The notes under the pieces: model-generated
Told to the model about the DNA's origin: nothing
The model's database searches: none
Seen by the model: the letters and a program-made list of their open reading frames with translations, nothing else
Origin: Limisoma sp963590405
GTDB taxonomy: Bacteria; Bacteroidota; Bacteroidia; Bacteroidales; Muribaculaceae
Assembly (NCBI GenBank): GCA_963590405.1
Contig: CAVAPE010000005.1
Location: forward strand, 1 to 64,000
Direction: 5' to 3'
DNA: 64,000 nt
Part shown: positions 53,855 to 63,282 of the stretch, piece after piece
Layout of the letters: each line of letters opens with the position of its first letter
Position numbering within the stretch: the stretch's first letter is position 1
Made by a program: the position numbers and the translations under genes

Positions 53855-55228
53855 ATGAAATTCGTTGACAGAATAGATGAAACAGCACGGCTCAAGGACG
53901 CTCTCTCACAGGAGAAAGCCTCGTTTGTGGTTATGTACGGACGACGCCGTTTAGGGAAGTCGACCCTCATCAAAAGAGTGTTGACTACTGGCGATGTTTA
54001 TTTCCTCGCCGACCGCTCGGAAGGACAGCATCAGAGGGTGTTGCTTGCAAAAGTAATTGCGCAGTTGTTTCCTGACTTCGACAAACTTACCTACCCAGAC
54101 TGGGAATCGATGCTGCGTGCAATAAACTATCGAGCCGACAAGCGTTTCACTCTATGTTTGGATGAATTTCCATATCTCGTAGAGCAGTCGGCGGAATTGC
54201 CGTCGGTGCTGCAAAAACTAATCGACGAAAAGCAACTTAAATACAATCTTGTGCTCTGCGGCTCGTCGCAAAACATGATGTACGGACTTTTTCTCGACTC
54301 CACCGCTCCGCTCTACGGTCGTGCGGACGAAATAATGAAATTTGCACCCATTCGACTGCCATACATCCAAGAGGCTTTGGGGCTCGATGCGACGAGTGCC
54401 GTTGAAGAATACTCCGTTTGGGGAGGGGTGCCACGCTACTGGGAACTCAGAGAAAACCGCAAGTCGCTTGACAATGCTTTATGGCACAACATCCTTTCTG
54501 TGAACGGAGCGCTCTACGAAGAACCAATAAAACTCTTCCAGGATGATGTAAAGGATTTTGTCAAGACATCAACGATAATGTCGTATATCGGAACCGGTGC
54601 AAACCGTCTGTCGGAGATTGCCACACGATGCAACGAACCAGCAACAAACCTATCGCGACCGCTAAAAAAACTCATCGACCTCGGCTTTCTTGAAAAGGAC
54701 GTGCCATTCGGTATCGACGAAAAGAATGCTAAAAAAAGTCTTTACAAAATTGCCGACCCGTTTATGGCATTCTATTACCAGTTTGTTGTCCCAAACCGCT
54801 CGTTCATCGAACTCGACCGTCGTTTGCCTATCGAACAGACTTTGGCTACCCATTTCTCGGAATATGTGAGTATGCAGTGGGAAAAGTTGTGCAGGGATGC
54901 CGTGACTGGAAATCTTGTCAACGGAGTGATTTACGGCAAGGCACGGCGCTGGTGGGGCTCTGTTATCAACGAGCACAATCAGCATGAACAGGTAGAATTT
55001 GATGTGGTAGCAGAATCGCTCGACAAAAAGTATCTGCTTGTGGGTGAATGCAAATGGACAAATCAGGAGAACGGCAAGCAACTCATCAGCGACCTTCTCC
55101 GCAAAGCCAATCTATTGCCGTTTGCCAAAGGACACGGCATCGTTCCAATACTGTTTCTTAAAAACGCCCCTAAGGACGACATCGGCAATGTAATGCTACC
55201 TGTGGATGTCATCAAATTAATGAAATAG
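53855..55228 (+). CDS. AAA-type ATPase with C-terminal nuclease-like domain (DUF234 group)
   Basis: The ATG at 53855 gives 457 residues; a TTG three codons earlier is less likely. The N-terminal ATPase domain has Walker A MYGRRRLGKSTLI (Lys35) and Walker B LCLDEFPYLVE (Asp103-Glu104). A winged-helix-like segment (LSEIATRCNEPATNLSRPLKKLIDLGFLE) follows. The C-terminus has a PD-(D/E)xK-like pattern: FDVVAE with Asp383 and GECKW with Glu398 and Lys400. This family is common and often multi-copy in Bacteroidales and archaea, with no settled function; mobile-element or defence roles have been suggested. It is monocistronic and closed by a terminator. Confidence 0.85.
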   Translation: MKFVDRIDETARLKDALSQEKASFVVMYGRRRLGKSTLIKRVLTTGDVYFLADRSEGQHQRVLLAKVIAQLFPDFDKLTYPDWESMLRAINYRADKRFTLCLDEFPYLVEQSAELPSVLQKLIDEKQLKYNLVLCGSSQNMMYGLFLDSTAPLYGRADEIMKFAPIRLPYIQEALGLDATSAVEEYSVWGGVPRYWELRENRKSLDNALWHNILSVNGALYEEPIKLFQDDVKDFVKTSTIMSYIGTGANRLSEIATRCNEPATNLSRPLKKLIDLGFLEKDVPFGIDEKNAKKSLYKIADPFMAFYYQFVVPNRSFIELDRRLPIEQTLATHFSEYVSMQWEKLCRDAVTGNLVNGVIYGKARRWWGSVINEHNQHEQVEFDVVAESLDKKYLLVGECKWTNQENGKQLISDLLRKANLLPFAKGHGIVPILFLKNAPKDDIGNVMLPVDVIKLMK

Positions 55229-55245
55229 CATCAGTAATGGTGCGA

Positions 55246-55279
55246 AAAAATCCGCAATGCCGAGGCGTTGCGGATTTTT
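55246..55279. terminator. bidirectional terminator between the ATPase gene and glnS
   Basis: A perfect 12-base-pair stem AAAAATCCGCAA/TTGCGGATTTTT (55246-55257 with 55268-55279) has A and T tracts on both sides. Confidence 0.9.
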
Positions 55280-55311
55280 CCGAAAGGACTGTTATAATAA
55301 CGGTCTATTTT

Positions 55312-57021
55312 TTACTTGTTGATTTTCTGCCAACTGTCCTTGAGCGTGATTGTGCGGTTAAACACGAGGTGCTCTTTTGTGGAATCCTTCTTGTCGGGAG
55401 TGAAGTAACCGATGCGCTGGAACTGGAAATGTGCTCCCGGCTCTGCATTCTCGGCGAGGAACGGCTCAATCTTGGCGTGCTCCACAACCTTGATAGAGTC
55501 TGGATTGAGGAGTTCGTGGAAGTCGCGATCCTTAACCTCAGAAGCATTCTCCACTGCGAAAAGTCGGTCGTAGAGACGAACCTCAGCATCAACACAGTGG
55601 TTTGCAGAAACCCAGTGGAGCGTACCTTTCACCTTGCGCATGCTGCCAGGCATTCCGCTCTTCGAATCTGGGTCGTACTCGCAATAGATTTCCTCGACAT
55701 TGCCGTCGGCATCTTTCTTGCAGCCAGTGCACTTAACAATGTAAGCACCCTTCAAGCGAACCTCCTTGTCGGGAGTCATACGGAAGAATTTCTTCGGCGG
55801 AATTTCCATAAAGTCGTCGCGCTCGATGTAGATTTCGCGCGAGAACGGCATCATGTGAGTACCCGAATTTGGATCTTCGGGATTGTTTTCCATCTCGACG
55901 TTCTCCTCCTGACCTTCTGGATAGTTGGTGATTACCACCTTTACAGGGTCGATTACGGCGCACACGCGTGTTGCACGCTTGTTGAGGTCTTCGCGGATGC
56001 TGAACTCAAGGAGAGAGATGTCGTTGACAGCCTCAAACTTGGTGTAGCCTATGCGGTTGATAAATGACTTTATCGACTCTGGAGTGAAGCCGCGGCGACG
56101 CAAGCCAGAGATGGTCGGCATACGAGGGTCGTCCCAGCCGTCTACCAAGCCTTCCTTCACCAGTTGCAGAAGTTTACGCTTCGACAACACTGTGTAGGTG
56201 AGGTTCAGACGGTTAAACTCAATCTGTCGCGGGCAGTAAGTCTCATCAGCCAACTCCTTGACAAAATATTCATAAAGTGGACGGTGAGGCACAAACTCGA
56301 GGGTACAGATAGAGTGAGTAACACCCTCGAAATAGTCCGACTGTCCGTGAGCGAAGTCGTACATTGGGTAAACCTTCCACTTGTCGCCAGTGCGGTGGTG
56401 CGGATGCTTGATGATGCGGTACATTATCGGGTCGCGGAAATGCATATTAGACGATGCCATATCAATCTTGGCACGGAGCACCATTGCGCCCTCCTCAAAC
56501 TCGCCGGCATTCATACGCTGGAAAAGGTCGAGGTTCTCCTCAATCGGACGGTCGCGGAACGGACTTGCCACACCTGGTTGTGTAGGTGTGCCCTTCTGCT
56601 CAGCAATCTGCTCGGCAGTCTGCTCGTCCACGTATGCCTTACCCTCCTTGATCATGCGGATCGCGAGGTCGTAGAGTTGTGGGAAATAGTCAGAAGCATA
56701 GTATTCGCGGTCTGCCCAGTCGTAACCCAGCCACTTGATGTCCTCGCGGATGGAGTCTACATATTCAACGTCCTCCTTTACAGGGTTAGTGTCGTCGAAG
56801 CGAAGGTTGCAAGTGCCGCCAAACTTCTCAGCAACGCCGAAGTCCATGCAGATGGCCTTGGCATGACCAATGTGAAGATAGCCGTTAGGCTCTGGTGGGA
56901 AGCGAGTGTTCAGACGTCCACCGTTTTTTCCTTGTTTCAAATCGTCGGCCACCAGTTGCTCAACGAAATTCAGGCCTGACTCTTTCTCTGTTGTCAGTTC
57001 CTTGTTTTCAATTTCTGACAT
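55312..57021 (-). CDS. glnS: glutaminyl-tRNA synthetase
   Basis: This class I synthetase charges tRNA-Gln with glutamine. From the ATG at 57019-57021, preceded by AAGGA at a good distance, it is 569 residues; a start 12 codons upstream has no better signal. It shows RFPPEPNGYLHIGHAKAIC with the HIGH motif at 50-53, RFDDTNPVKE, and VLSKRKLLQL as the KMSKS equivalent. The C-terminal beta-barrel anticodon-binding domains follow. Length agrees with bacterial GlnRS. Having GlnRS is normal for Bacteroidota. It is monocistronic, with a TAACTTTG -7 box at 57055-57062 on the minus strand. Confidence 0.97.
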   Translation of the reverse strand: MSEIENKELTTEKESGLNFVEQLVADDLKQGKNGGRLNTRFPPEPNGYLHIGHAKAICMDFGVAEKFGGTCNLRFDDTNPVKEDVEYVDSIREDIKWLGYDWADREYYASDYFPQLYDLAIRMIKEGKAYVDEQTAEQIAEQKGTPTQPGVASPFRDRPIEENLDLFQRMNAGEFEEGAMVLRAKIDMASSNMHFRDPIMYRIIKHPHHRTGDKWKVYPMYDFAHGQSDYFEGVTHSICTLEFVPHRPLYEYFVKELADETYCPRQIEFNRLNLTYTVLSKRKLLQLVKEGLVDGWDDPRMPTISGLRRRGFTPESIKSFINRIGYTKFEAVNDISLLEFSIREDLNKRATRVCAVIDPVKVVITNYPEGQEENVEMENNPEDPNSGTHMMPFSREIYIERDDFMEIPPKKFFRMTPDKEVRLKGAYIVKCTGCKKDADGNVEEIYCEYDPDSKSGMPGSMRKVKGTLHWVSANHCVDAEVRLYDRLFAVENASEVKDRDFHELLNPDSIKVVEHAKIEPFLAENAEPGAHFQFQRIGYFTPDKKDSTKEHLVFNRTITLKDSWQKINK

Positions 57022-57388
57022 ATGTTTTCCTTTTAAATTGTCGATGTTAAAATGCAAAGTTAATGCAAAAAAGTGAAAATAATCGCACTACCGCCCAAAA
57101 ATGCGATTAATTGACATCAGCGACGTTTAAATTGCGCCTCAAGCGCCACTCTCATTGCGCCATTCCGTAAGCAATCGGCGGGCGAGAAGCGAATGATTGA
57201 TGGAAATATGATTAAAAATTCATCAATTTTAAAGAATTATGCACACAAACATTACCGTTTTTCGTTATCTTTGCAACTCGATGTTCCCGAGTGGACAACA
57301 ACTAAATAAAGATTATGCCTGCCAATGTCGGCGAATGGCAGAAAAAATGCTTAATTTTGGCAATTAAAAGAAACGGAAGATTCAGAAA
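57022..57388. promoter_or_regulatory. divergent promoter region between glnS and the his operon
   Basis: About 367 bases hold a minus-strand -7 box for glnS (TAACTTTG, complement of 57055-57062) and a plus-strand -7 box for hisH (TATCTTTG at 57266-57273). Neither has a clean TTTG at the -33 position. The hisH leader of about 110 bases contains a small hairpin (ACTCG/CGAGT near 57277-57292) and CTGCCA/TGGCAG near 57317-57339. No His-rich leader ORF, terminator or tRNA was found. Confidence 0.5.
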
Positions 57389-57979
57389 GTGGACGTAGCG
57401 ATAGTGAAATATAATGCTGGCAACGTATTTTCGGTGGAATGTGCGCTGCAGCGCCTTGGCATAACGCCGACAGTCACCGACGACCCTGCCCTGCTTGCGG
57501 CTGCCGACAAAGTGATATTTCCCGGCGTCGGCGAAGCCTCGTCGGCAATGGCTTGCCTGAAGGGGCAAGGCCTCGACAAGGTGATATGCGACCTGCGCCA
57601 GCCGGTGCTCGGCATCTGCATAGGTCAGCAGTTGCTCTGCCGCCACTCCGAAGAGGGCGACTGCGACTGTCTTGGCATCTTCGACACTGAAGTAAAGCGA
57701 TTCCTTCCCAAAGAAGGTTTCAAAATTCCCGAGATGGGATGGAACACGATTGCCGCCACCGCCCCCAGCCCACTACTACGCGGCATCAACGACGGCAGTT
57801 ACGTCTACTACGTGCACAGTTACTATGCCCCCGTCTGCGCCGACACTATTGCCGTCACCGAATTTACTGTGCCGTTCAGCGCAGCGATGCAGCGCAACAA
57901 CTTTTTCGCCACACAGTTTCACCCGGAGAAGAGCGGCGATATCGGCGAAATGATACTGAAAAATTTTCTTGAACTATGA
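57389..57979 (+). CDS. hisH: imidazole glycerol phosphate synthase glutaminase subunit
   Basis: This 196-residue class I glutamine amidotransferase hands ammonia to HisF. It begins with GTG and reads DVAIVKYNAGNVFSVECAL. The nucleophile is Cys77 in PVLGICIGQQLL, and His178 and Glu180 in FATQFHPEKSG complete the triad. No in-frame ATG lies near the conserved N-terminus, so GTG is the likely start. It overlaps hisA by 4 bases (ATGA). It is the first gene of the plus-strand his run; the other his genes are not in this window. Confidence 0.95.
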   Translation: MDVAIVKYNAGNVFSVECALQRLGITPTVTDDPALLAAADKVIFPGVGEASSAMACLKGQGLDKVICDLRQPVLGICIGQQLLCRHSEEGDCDCLGIFDTEVKRFLPKEGFKIPEMGWNTIAATAPSPLLRGINDGSYVYYVHSYYAPVCADTIAVTEFTVPFSAAMQRNNFFATQFHPEKSGDIGEMILKNFLEL

Positions 57980-58710
57980 TAGAAATTGTGCCAGCCATTG
58001 ATATTATCGAAGGAAAATGCGTGCGGCTCACCCGCGGCGACTATTCCACCAAGCGCGTCTACAACGAAGACCCGCTGGAGGTGGCTACTGCCATGGAGGG
58101 TGCCGGTTGCCGCAGACTTCACCTTGTGGACCTCGACGGCGCAAAGGCGGCACACATCGTGAACTACCGCACTCTGGAGCGGCTGGCAAGTCGCACGAGC
58201 CTCACCATCGACTTTGGCGGAGGGCTGAAGAGCGACGAAGATGCACACGTAGCATTCGAGTCGGGCGCAGCAATGATTACTGGCGGCAGCGTGGCGGTGA
58301 AAAATCCTGATATGTTCCGCGGATGGCTTAAACGCTACGGCGCTGACCGCATCATCCTCGGCGCAGATGCCAAGGACAGGAAAATTTCAACCACAGGATG
58401 GACTGAGGACAGCGGCATCGACCTGATACCGTTTGTCAAAGAATATATGGAGCGCGACGGTGTGCGACAGGTGATCACCACCGACATCAGTTGCGACGGG
58501 ACACTCAAAGGCCCTGCCGTGGAACTGTATGCTGAGATGCTCCGCGAACTTGAAGGCATCTTCCTTGTGGCGAGTGGAGGTGTGAGTGCGATGGCCGACA
58601 TTGAGCGGCTCGATGCCATAGGCGTGCCTGCCGTGATTGTGGGCAAAGCCATCTACGAAGGACGCATCTCGCTCAACGATGTAGAACAAATAAATAAGGA
58701 AACAAGATAA
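57976..58710 (+). CDS. hisA: ProFAR isomerase
   Basis: This 244-residue TIM-barrel enzyme opens the ribose ring of ProFAR to PRFAR in histidine synthesis. It shows VPAIDIIEGKCVRLTRGDY with the general base Asp9, and TTDISCDGTLKGP with Asp170 as the acid. VASGGVSAMADI forms a phosphate-binding loop. It is coupled by overlap to hisH upstream (4 bases) and hisF downstream (1 base). Confidence 0.96.
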   Translation: MIEIVPAIDIIEGKCVRLTRGDYSTKRVYNEDPLEVATAMEGAGCRRLHLVDLDGAKAAHIVNYRTLERLASRTSLTIDFGGGLKSDEDAHVAFESGAAMITGGSVAVKNPDMFRGWLKRYGADRIILGADAKDRKISTTGWTEDSGIDLIPFVKEYMERDGVRQVITTDISCDGTLKGPAVELYAEMLRELEGIFLVASGGVSAMADIERLDAIGVPAVIVGKAIYEGRISLNDVEQINKETR

Positions 58711-59465
58711 TGCTTGCTAAACGAATCATACCTTGCCTCGATGTGAAAGACGGCAAAACCGTGAAAGGTGTTTGCTTCGGCAACCTCCGCGATGCTGGCG
58801 ACCCTGTGGCACTCGGACGCCGTTACAGCGAAGAGGGGGCCGACGAGTTAGTGTTTCTCGACATCACGGCATCGAGCGAGCGCCGCAAGACGCTCGTCGA
58901 GATGGTGAGCAACGTGGCGAGGGGAGTGAGCATACCCTTCACTGTGGGCGGAGGCATCAGCAGCGTTGCCGATGTCGATGCCCTACTTAATGCCGGTGCC
59001 GACAAGATTTCAATCAACTCATCAGCACTTGCTCGACCACAACTCATCGACGAGATAGCCAAGCGTTTCGGGCGTCAAGTGTGTGTCGTAGCCATCGATG
59101 CACATCAGATTGACGGACAGTGGGTTTGCTACACCCATGGTGGACGCAAGCCAACCGACCGCCTGCTTTTTGAATGGGCTGCCGAAGCCGAAAGCCGCGG
59201 CGCGGGCGAAATCCTGTTTACAAGCATGGACCACGACGGCGTTAAGCAGGGCTTTGCGTGCGAGGCACTGGCGCAACTGTCGGAAAATGTGGGCATCCCC
59301 GTTATTGCGAGCGGCGGATGCGGCACGATGGAGCATTTCGCCGAAGCGTTCACCAAAGGCAAAGCCGATGCTGCACTGGCAGCAAGTGTGTTCCACTACA
59401 ACGAAATCGGCATCCACGAACTTAAACAATATTTACAACAACAGCATATCACAGTTAGATTATGA
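58710..59465 (+). CDS. hisF: imidazole glycerol phosphate synthase cyclase subunit
   Basis: This 251-residue TIM barrel converts PRFAR and ammonia to imidazole glycerol phosphate and AICAR, in complex with HisH. Catalytic residues are Asp11 in RIIPCLDVKDG and Asp130 in VVAIDAHQ. Phosphate loops are seen in TVGGGISSV and IASGGCGTMEH. Start and stop overlap both neighbours (1 base with hisA, 4 bases with hisIE), indicating tight translational coupling. Confidence 0.97.
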   Translation: MLAKRIIPCLDVKDGKTVKGVCFGNLRDAGDPVALGRRYSEEGADELVFLDITASSERRKTLVEMVSNVARGVSIPFTVGGGISSVADVDALLNAGADKISINSSALARPQLIDEIAKRFGRQVCVVAIDAHQIDGQWVCYTHGGRKPTDRLLFEWAAEAESRGAGEILFTSMDHDGVKQGFACEALAQLSENVGIPVIASGGCGTMEHFAEAFTKGKADAALAASVFHYNEIGIHELKQYLQQQHITVRL

Positions 59466-60058
59466 ATTTGGATTTTGACAAAATGGGTGGACTTGTTCCT
59501 GCCATCGTGCAGGACGCCCGTACGAAGAATGTGCTGATGCTCGGCTTTATGAACGCCGAGGCTTACGAGAAAACCGTAGAATCAGGCTTCGTGACATTCT
59601 ATAGCCGCACACGCAATCGCCTTTGGATGAAAGGCGAAGAGAGCGGCAACACTCTGAAGGTGGTTTCAATCGCCGACGACTGCGACCACGACACTCTACT
59701 CATCAAGGCTATCCCGGCAGGACCAGTGTGCCACACGGGCGCAGCCACCTGCTTCAGCGACAGCAACGACTACGGAGTGGAATTTTTCGACTATCTGCAG
59801 AAATTCATCCAGAAGCGCCACAAAGAGATGCCAGAAGGCTCCTACACCACATCGCTCTTCAAAAAAGGCGTGAACCGCATGGCGCAGAAGGTGGGCGAAG
59901 AGGCAGTGGAAACGGTAATCGAGGCGACCAACGGCACCGACGACCGCTTAGTCTATGAGGCATCCGACCTAATGTACCACCTCATCGTGCTGCTCACCTC
60001 GAAAGGTCTGTCGCTCGACGACCTGTCGGTGGAACTGCAGAAACGCCACAAAGAATAA
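59462..60058 (+). CDS. hisI: bifunctional phosphoribosyl-AMP cyclohydrolase / phosphoribosyl-ATP pyrophosphatase
   Basis: This 198-residue fusion performs steps two and three of histidine synthesis. The N-terminal HisI half has MLGFMNAEAY, FYSRTRNRLWMKGEESGN and the zinc cysteines in DDCDHDTLL and GPVCHTG. The C-terminal HisE half has SYTTSLFKKGVNRMAQKVGEEAVE and YEASDLMYHLIVLL. The fused form is usual for Bacteroidota. It overlaps hisF by 4 bases, and ftsE follows 16 bases later. Confidence 0.96.
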   Translation: MNLDFDKMGGLVPAIVQDARTKNVLMLGFMNAEAYEKTVESGFVTFYSRTRNRLWMKGEESGNTLKVVSIADDCDHDTLLIKAIPAGPVCHTGAATCFSDSNDYGVEFFDYLQKFIQKRHKEMPEGSYTTSLFKKGVNRMAQKVGEEAVETVIEATNGTDDRLVYEASDLMYHLIVLLTSKGLSLDDLSVELQKRHKE

Positions 60059-60074
60059 GAAACAAAACAACAAT

Positions 60075-60746
60075 ATGTCAGCAATCATTGATTACAAAAA
60101 CGTAGAAGTGCTCCGCAAGGAGTTGCTCGTGCTCAAGAACGTGAATTTCACACTCGAAGAGGGTCAGTTTGTCTACCTCATCGGCCGTGTGGGCAGCGGC
60201 AAGAGTAGCCTGATGAAGACGATGTATGCCGAAGTGCCCATCGAAATGGGCGAAGCGCGCATCTTCGACTACGACCTCACATCGATACGCCGCAAGGACG
60301 TGCCGATGCTCCGCCGGCAAATCGGCGTGGTGTTTCAGGATTTCCAACTGCTGTCGGACCGTTCGGTCTACGACAACCTGCTGTTTGTGCTGAAGGCCAC
60401 CGGATGGAAAGCCAAAGCCGACATCGAGGAACGCATCAATGACGTGCTGCGCGAGGTGGGCATGGAAAACAAGTCGTACAAGATGCCCCACGAGTTGTCG
60501 GGCGGCGAGCAGCAGCGCATCGCCATCGCCCGTGCTCTCCTCAACCGCCCAAAACTGATTCTCGCCGACGAGCCTACAGGCAACCTCGACCAGGAAACGG
60601 GACACCAGATTATGACCCTGCTCCACCGCATCTCGGCGGAGGGCACAGCCGTGATTATGGCGACGCACAACATCCAACTCACAGAGGATTTCCCGGCGCG
60701 AGTGGTGAAATGCGAGGACAAGAATGTAATTGACGTAAAAAAATAA
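60075..60746 (+). CDS. ftsE: FtsE-like ABC transporter ATP-binding protein
   Basis: This 223-residue ATPase has Walker A GRVGSGKS (37-44), a Q-loop in GVVFQDFQLL, the ABC signature LSGGEQQR (141-148), and Walker B LILADEP (161-167). The D-loop and switch His are in GNLDQETG and ATHNIQL. Sequence and length match FtsE, which with the membrane protein FtsX controls septal peptidoglycan hydrolases during division. No ftsX is beside it; instead it lies between hisIE (16 bases) and lysC (21 bases). A LolD-type export ATPase is the alternative identity. Confidence 0.85.
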   Translation: MSAIIDYKNVEVLRKELLVLKNVNFTLEEGQFVYLIGRVGSGKSSLMKTMYAEVPIEMGEARIFDYDLTSIRRKDVPMLRRQIGVVFQDFQLLSDRSVYDNLLFVLKATGWKAKADIEERINDVLREVGMENKSYKMPHELSGGEQQRIAIARALLNRPKLILADEPTGNLDQETGHQIMTLLHRISAEGTAVIMATHNIQLTEDFPARVVKCEDKNVIDVKK

Positions 60747-60767
60747 AGAAGACCCATAAAACAAGAA

Positions 60768-62081
60768 ATGAAGGTACTGAAATTTGGGGGTACGTCTGTC
60801 GGCTCGGCAGAGCGTATCAAAAAAGTCGCCGGCATCGTTACCGGCAAGGGCAAGAACATCGTTGTGCTGTCGGCAATGGCGGGCACGACCAACACTCTTG
60901 TGGAAATTTCCGACTATCTTTATAAAAAGAATACCGACGGCGCACGCGAAACCGTCAACAAACTTGAGTTGAAGTATCTCAAGACCATCGACGAACTCTA
61001 TTCCACCGAAAGCAGCAAGGCTTCGGCTCTCGAAAAGATAAAGGCTTGCTTCAGTTATCTGCGCTCGTTCACGAAGGATATCTTCACGATGTTTGAAGAA
61101 AAGGAAATCCTTGCGCAGGGCGAAATCATGTCGACAATCATGATGGATATCTACCTGAAGGAGCAAGGCGTAAACTCAGTGTTGCTCCCAGCGCTGGAAT
61201 ACATGAAGACTGACAAAAACGGCGAGCCGGAATCGCAATTCATCAAGCAGCAACTCACTCTGCTTCTCGATAAAAACCCGGATGCCGACATCTATATCAC
61301 TCAGGGCTACATCTGCCGCAATGCCTACGGCGAAATCGACAACCTGCAACGCGGCGGTAGCGACTACTCTGCGTCGCTCGTCGGTGCAGCAATCGGTGCA
61401 GAAGAGATTGAAATCTGGACGGACATCGACGGCATGCACAACAACGACCCTCGCTTTGTAGAAAATACAAAACCCGTTGAGAAACTGAACTTCGAGGAGG
61501 CTGCGGAGTTGGCTTATTTCGGGGCGAAAATCCTTCACCCTACGTGCATCCAGCCTGCCAAACTCAATAACATACCCGTCCGTCTGCTCAGCACTCTTGA
61601 CCCTACTGCCAAGGGCACTTTGATCGGCAACCTTCAGGTGGACCGCACAATCAAGGCAGTTGCCGCAAAGGACAATATCACAGCCATCCGCATCAAGTCG
61701 GGACGCATGCTCCTTGCCTACGGATTTATGCGCAAGGTGTTTGAGATTTTCGAGTCGCACAAAACGCCAGTCGACATGGTGACTACCTCCGAGGTGGGCG
61801 TGTCAGTGACCATCGACAACGAGAAGAACCTCGACAGCATCGTCGACGAACTTCGCAAATTCGGCACCGTGACCATCGACCACGACATGGTAATCCTCTG
61901 CGTGGTGGGCGACCTCGAATGGCAGAACCGCGGCTTTGAGGCGAAAGCCATCGCCGCCCTCAAGGACATCCCCGTGAGAATGATTTCCTACGGCGGAAGC
62001 AACTACAATATCTCATTCCTCATCCGCAAGGAGGACAAGGTGGCAGCCCTAAACAAATTAAGCGAAGAGTTGTTTAACTAA
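60768..62081 (+). CDS. lysC: aspartate kinase
   Basis: This 437-residue monofunctional aspartokinase makes aspartyl phosphate, the first step toward lysine, threonine, methionine and diaminopimelate. It starts LKFGGTSVGSAERI, with the catalytic domain including LAQGEIMST and QGYICRNAYGEIDNLQRGGSDYSAS. Two ACT-type regulatory domains follow, about 300-437 (VTTSEVGVSVTIDN; RMISYGGSNYNISF). Placement ahead of lysA and dapA argues for a lysine/diaminopimelate-dedicated isozyme. No homoserine dehydrogenase domain is fused. Confidence 0.95.
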   Translation: MKVLKFGGTSVGSAERIKKVAGIVTGKGKNIVVLSAMAGTTNTLVEISDYLYKKNTDGARETVNKLELKYLKTIDELYSTESSKASALEKIKACFSYLRSFTKDIFTMFEEKEILAQGEIMSTIMMDIYLKEQGVNSVLLPALEYMKTDKNGEPESQFIKQQLTLLLDKNPDADIYITQGYICRNAYGEIDNLQRGGSDYSASLVGAAIGAEEIEIWTDIDGMHNNDPRFVENTKPVEKLNFEEAAELAYFGAKILHPTCIQPAKLNNIPVRLLSTLDPTAKGTLIGNLQVDRTIKAVAAKDNITAIRIKSGRMLLAYGFMRKVFEIFESHKTPVDMVTTSEVGVSVTIDNEKNLDSIVDELRKFGTVTIDHDMVILCVVGDLEWQNRGFEAKAIAALKDIPVRMISYGGSNYNISFLIRKEDKVAALNKLSEELFN

Positions 62082-62100
62082 CCGAACTACTGCAACAATT

Positions 62101-63255
62101 ATGACACAGTTTCCAATAGACGAATTCAAGAACATAGAGACACCGTTCTACTACTACGATATGGCGTTGCTTGAGCAAACGCTCCGCAAAGTAACCGCAC
62201 TCGCAGCCGAAAACAACTGCAAGGTGCACTATGCCGTAAAAGCAAACGCTAATCCGCGCATCCTCCAAGCCATCAACAAGGCAGGTCTGGGTGTGGACTG
62301 CGTGAGCGGCGGCGAAATCGAGGCTGCCGTGAAGGCTGGATTTACGGGCAACGGCATCATGTTTGCCGGCGTGGGCAAAACCGACCGCGAGATTGAACTG
62401 GCACTCGACACCAACATCCGTTGCTTCAACGTGGAGTCGTTGCCGGAATTGCTCAACATCAACGAGATTGCCGGACGGAAAAAGATGATGGCTCACGTGG
62501 CTGTGCGCATCAACCCTAATGTGGATGCCCACACTCACCAGTACATCACTACGGGACTGAACGAAAACAAGTTCGGCATCAATCTTGAGAACCTCGACGA
62601 CTTCGTTACCACAGCCCTTTCGCTCGACAACGTTGACCTCTGCGGAGTGCATTTCCACATTGGCTCGCAAATCACAGAGACAGAGCCGTTTGTGATGCTC
62701 TGCACAAAGGCGCGCGAAATTCTTGACCGCATGAAGGAACTCGGAGCAATAATCACCATCGTCGACATGGGCGGCGGTCTTGGCATCGACTACGATGACC
62801 CTGACGGCAATCCTATTCCCGACTTCGACAGTTATTTCTCGGTGTTCCGCGAAAATCTTCAACTCGATGCCGACCAGGAACTCCATTTTGAGCCGGGTCG
62901 CTCAATCGTAGGACAGTGCGGCTCGCTGATTACCCGCGTGCTCTATGTAAAAGAAGGCACAACCAAGAAGTTTGCCATCGTAGATGCCGGCATGACCGAC
63001 CTCATCCGTCCAGCCCTCTATCAGGCACACCACAAAATCGAAAACATCTCATCGACATCGGCTGTCGACGACGTGTACGACGTTGTGGGACCTATCTGCG
63101 AATCGTCGGACCGCTTCGGCACCGACGAGCGTCTGCCGCTCGTGGAACGCGGCAATTTCCTTGCACTTCGCTCTGCAGGAGCCTACGGCGAAGTGATGGC
63201 TTCAGCCTACAACTGCCGGCACTTGCCGGGTAGCGTGTTTTCCACCGACCTTTAG
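62101..63255 (+). CDS. lysA: diaminopimelate decarboxylase
   Basis: This 384-residue PLP enzyme, alanine racemase fold, makes lysine from meso-diaminopimelate. The PLP lysine is Lys47 in VHYAVKANANP. Other motifs are GVDCVSGGEIEAA, GVHFHIGSQI, MGGGLGIDYDDP, EPGRSIVGQCG, and CESSDRF with the active-site Cys from the partner subunit. Length is somewhat shorter than the E. coli enzyme (420) but typical for the phylum. It is 19 bases after lysC, and dapA follows 27 bases later. Confidence 0.96.
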   Translation: MTQFPIDEFKNIETPFYYYDMALLEQTLRKVTALAAENNCKVHYAVKANANPRILQAINKAGLGVDCVSGGEIEAAVKAGFTGNGIMFAGVGKTDREIELALDTNIRCFNVESLPELLNINEIAGRKKMMAHVAVRINPNVDAHTHQYITTGLNENKFGINLENLDDFVTTALSLDNVDLCGVHFHIGSQITETEPFVMLCTKAREILDRMKELGAIITIVDMGGGLGIDYDDPDGNPIPDFDSYFSVFRENLQLDADQELHFEPGRSIVGQCGSLITRVLYVKEGTTKKFAIVDAGMTDLIRPALYQAHHKIENISSTSAVDDVYDVVGPICESSDRFGTDERLPLVERGNFLALRSAGAYGEVMASAYNCRHLPGSVFSTDL

Positions 63256-63282
63256 GGCGGATGGCAACCTAAATTGAATTAT

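Noticed and set aside
57302..57388. possible his leader peptide
   Set aside because: Short ORFs in the hisH leader (for example from 57315) are not His-rich, and no terminator with a competing stem lies before hisH.
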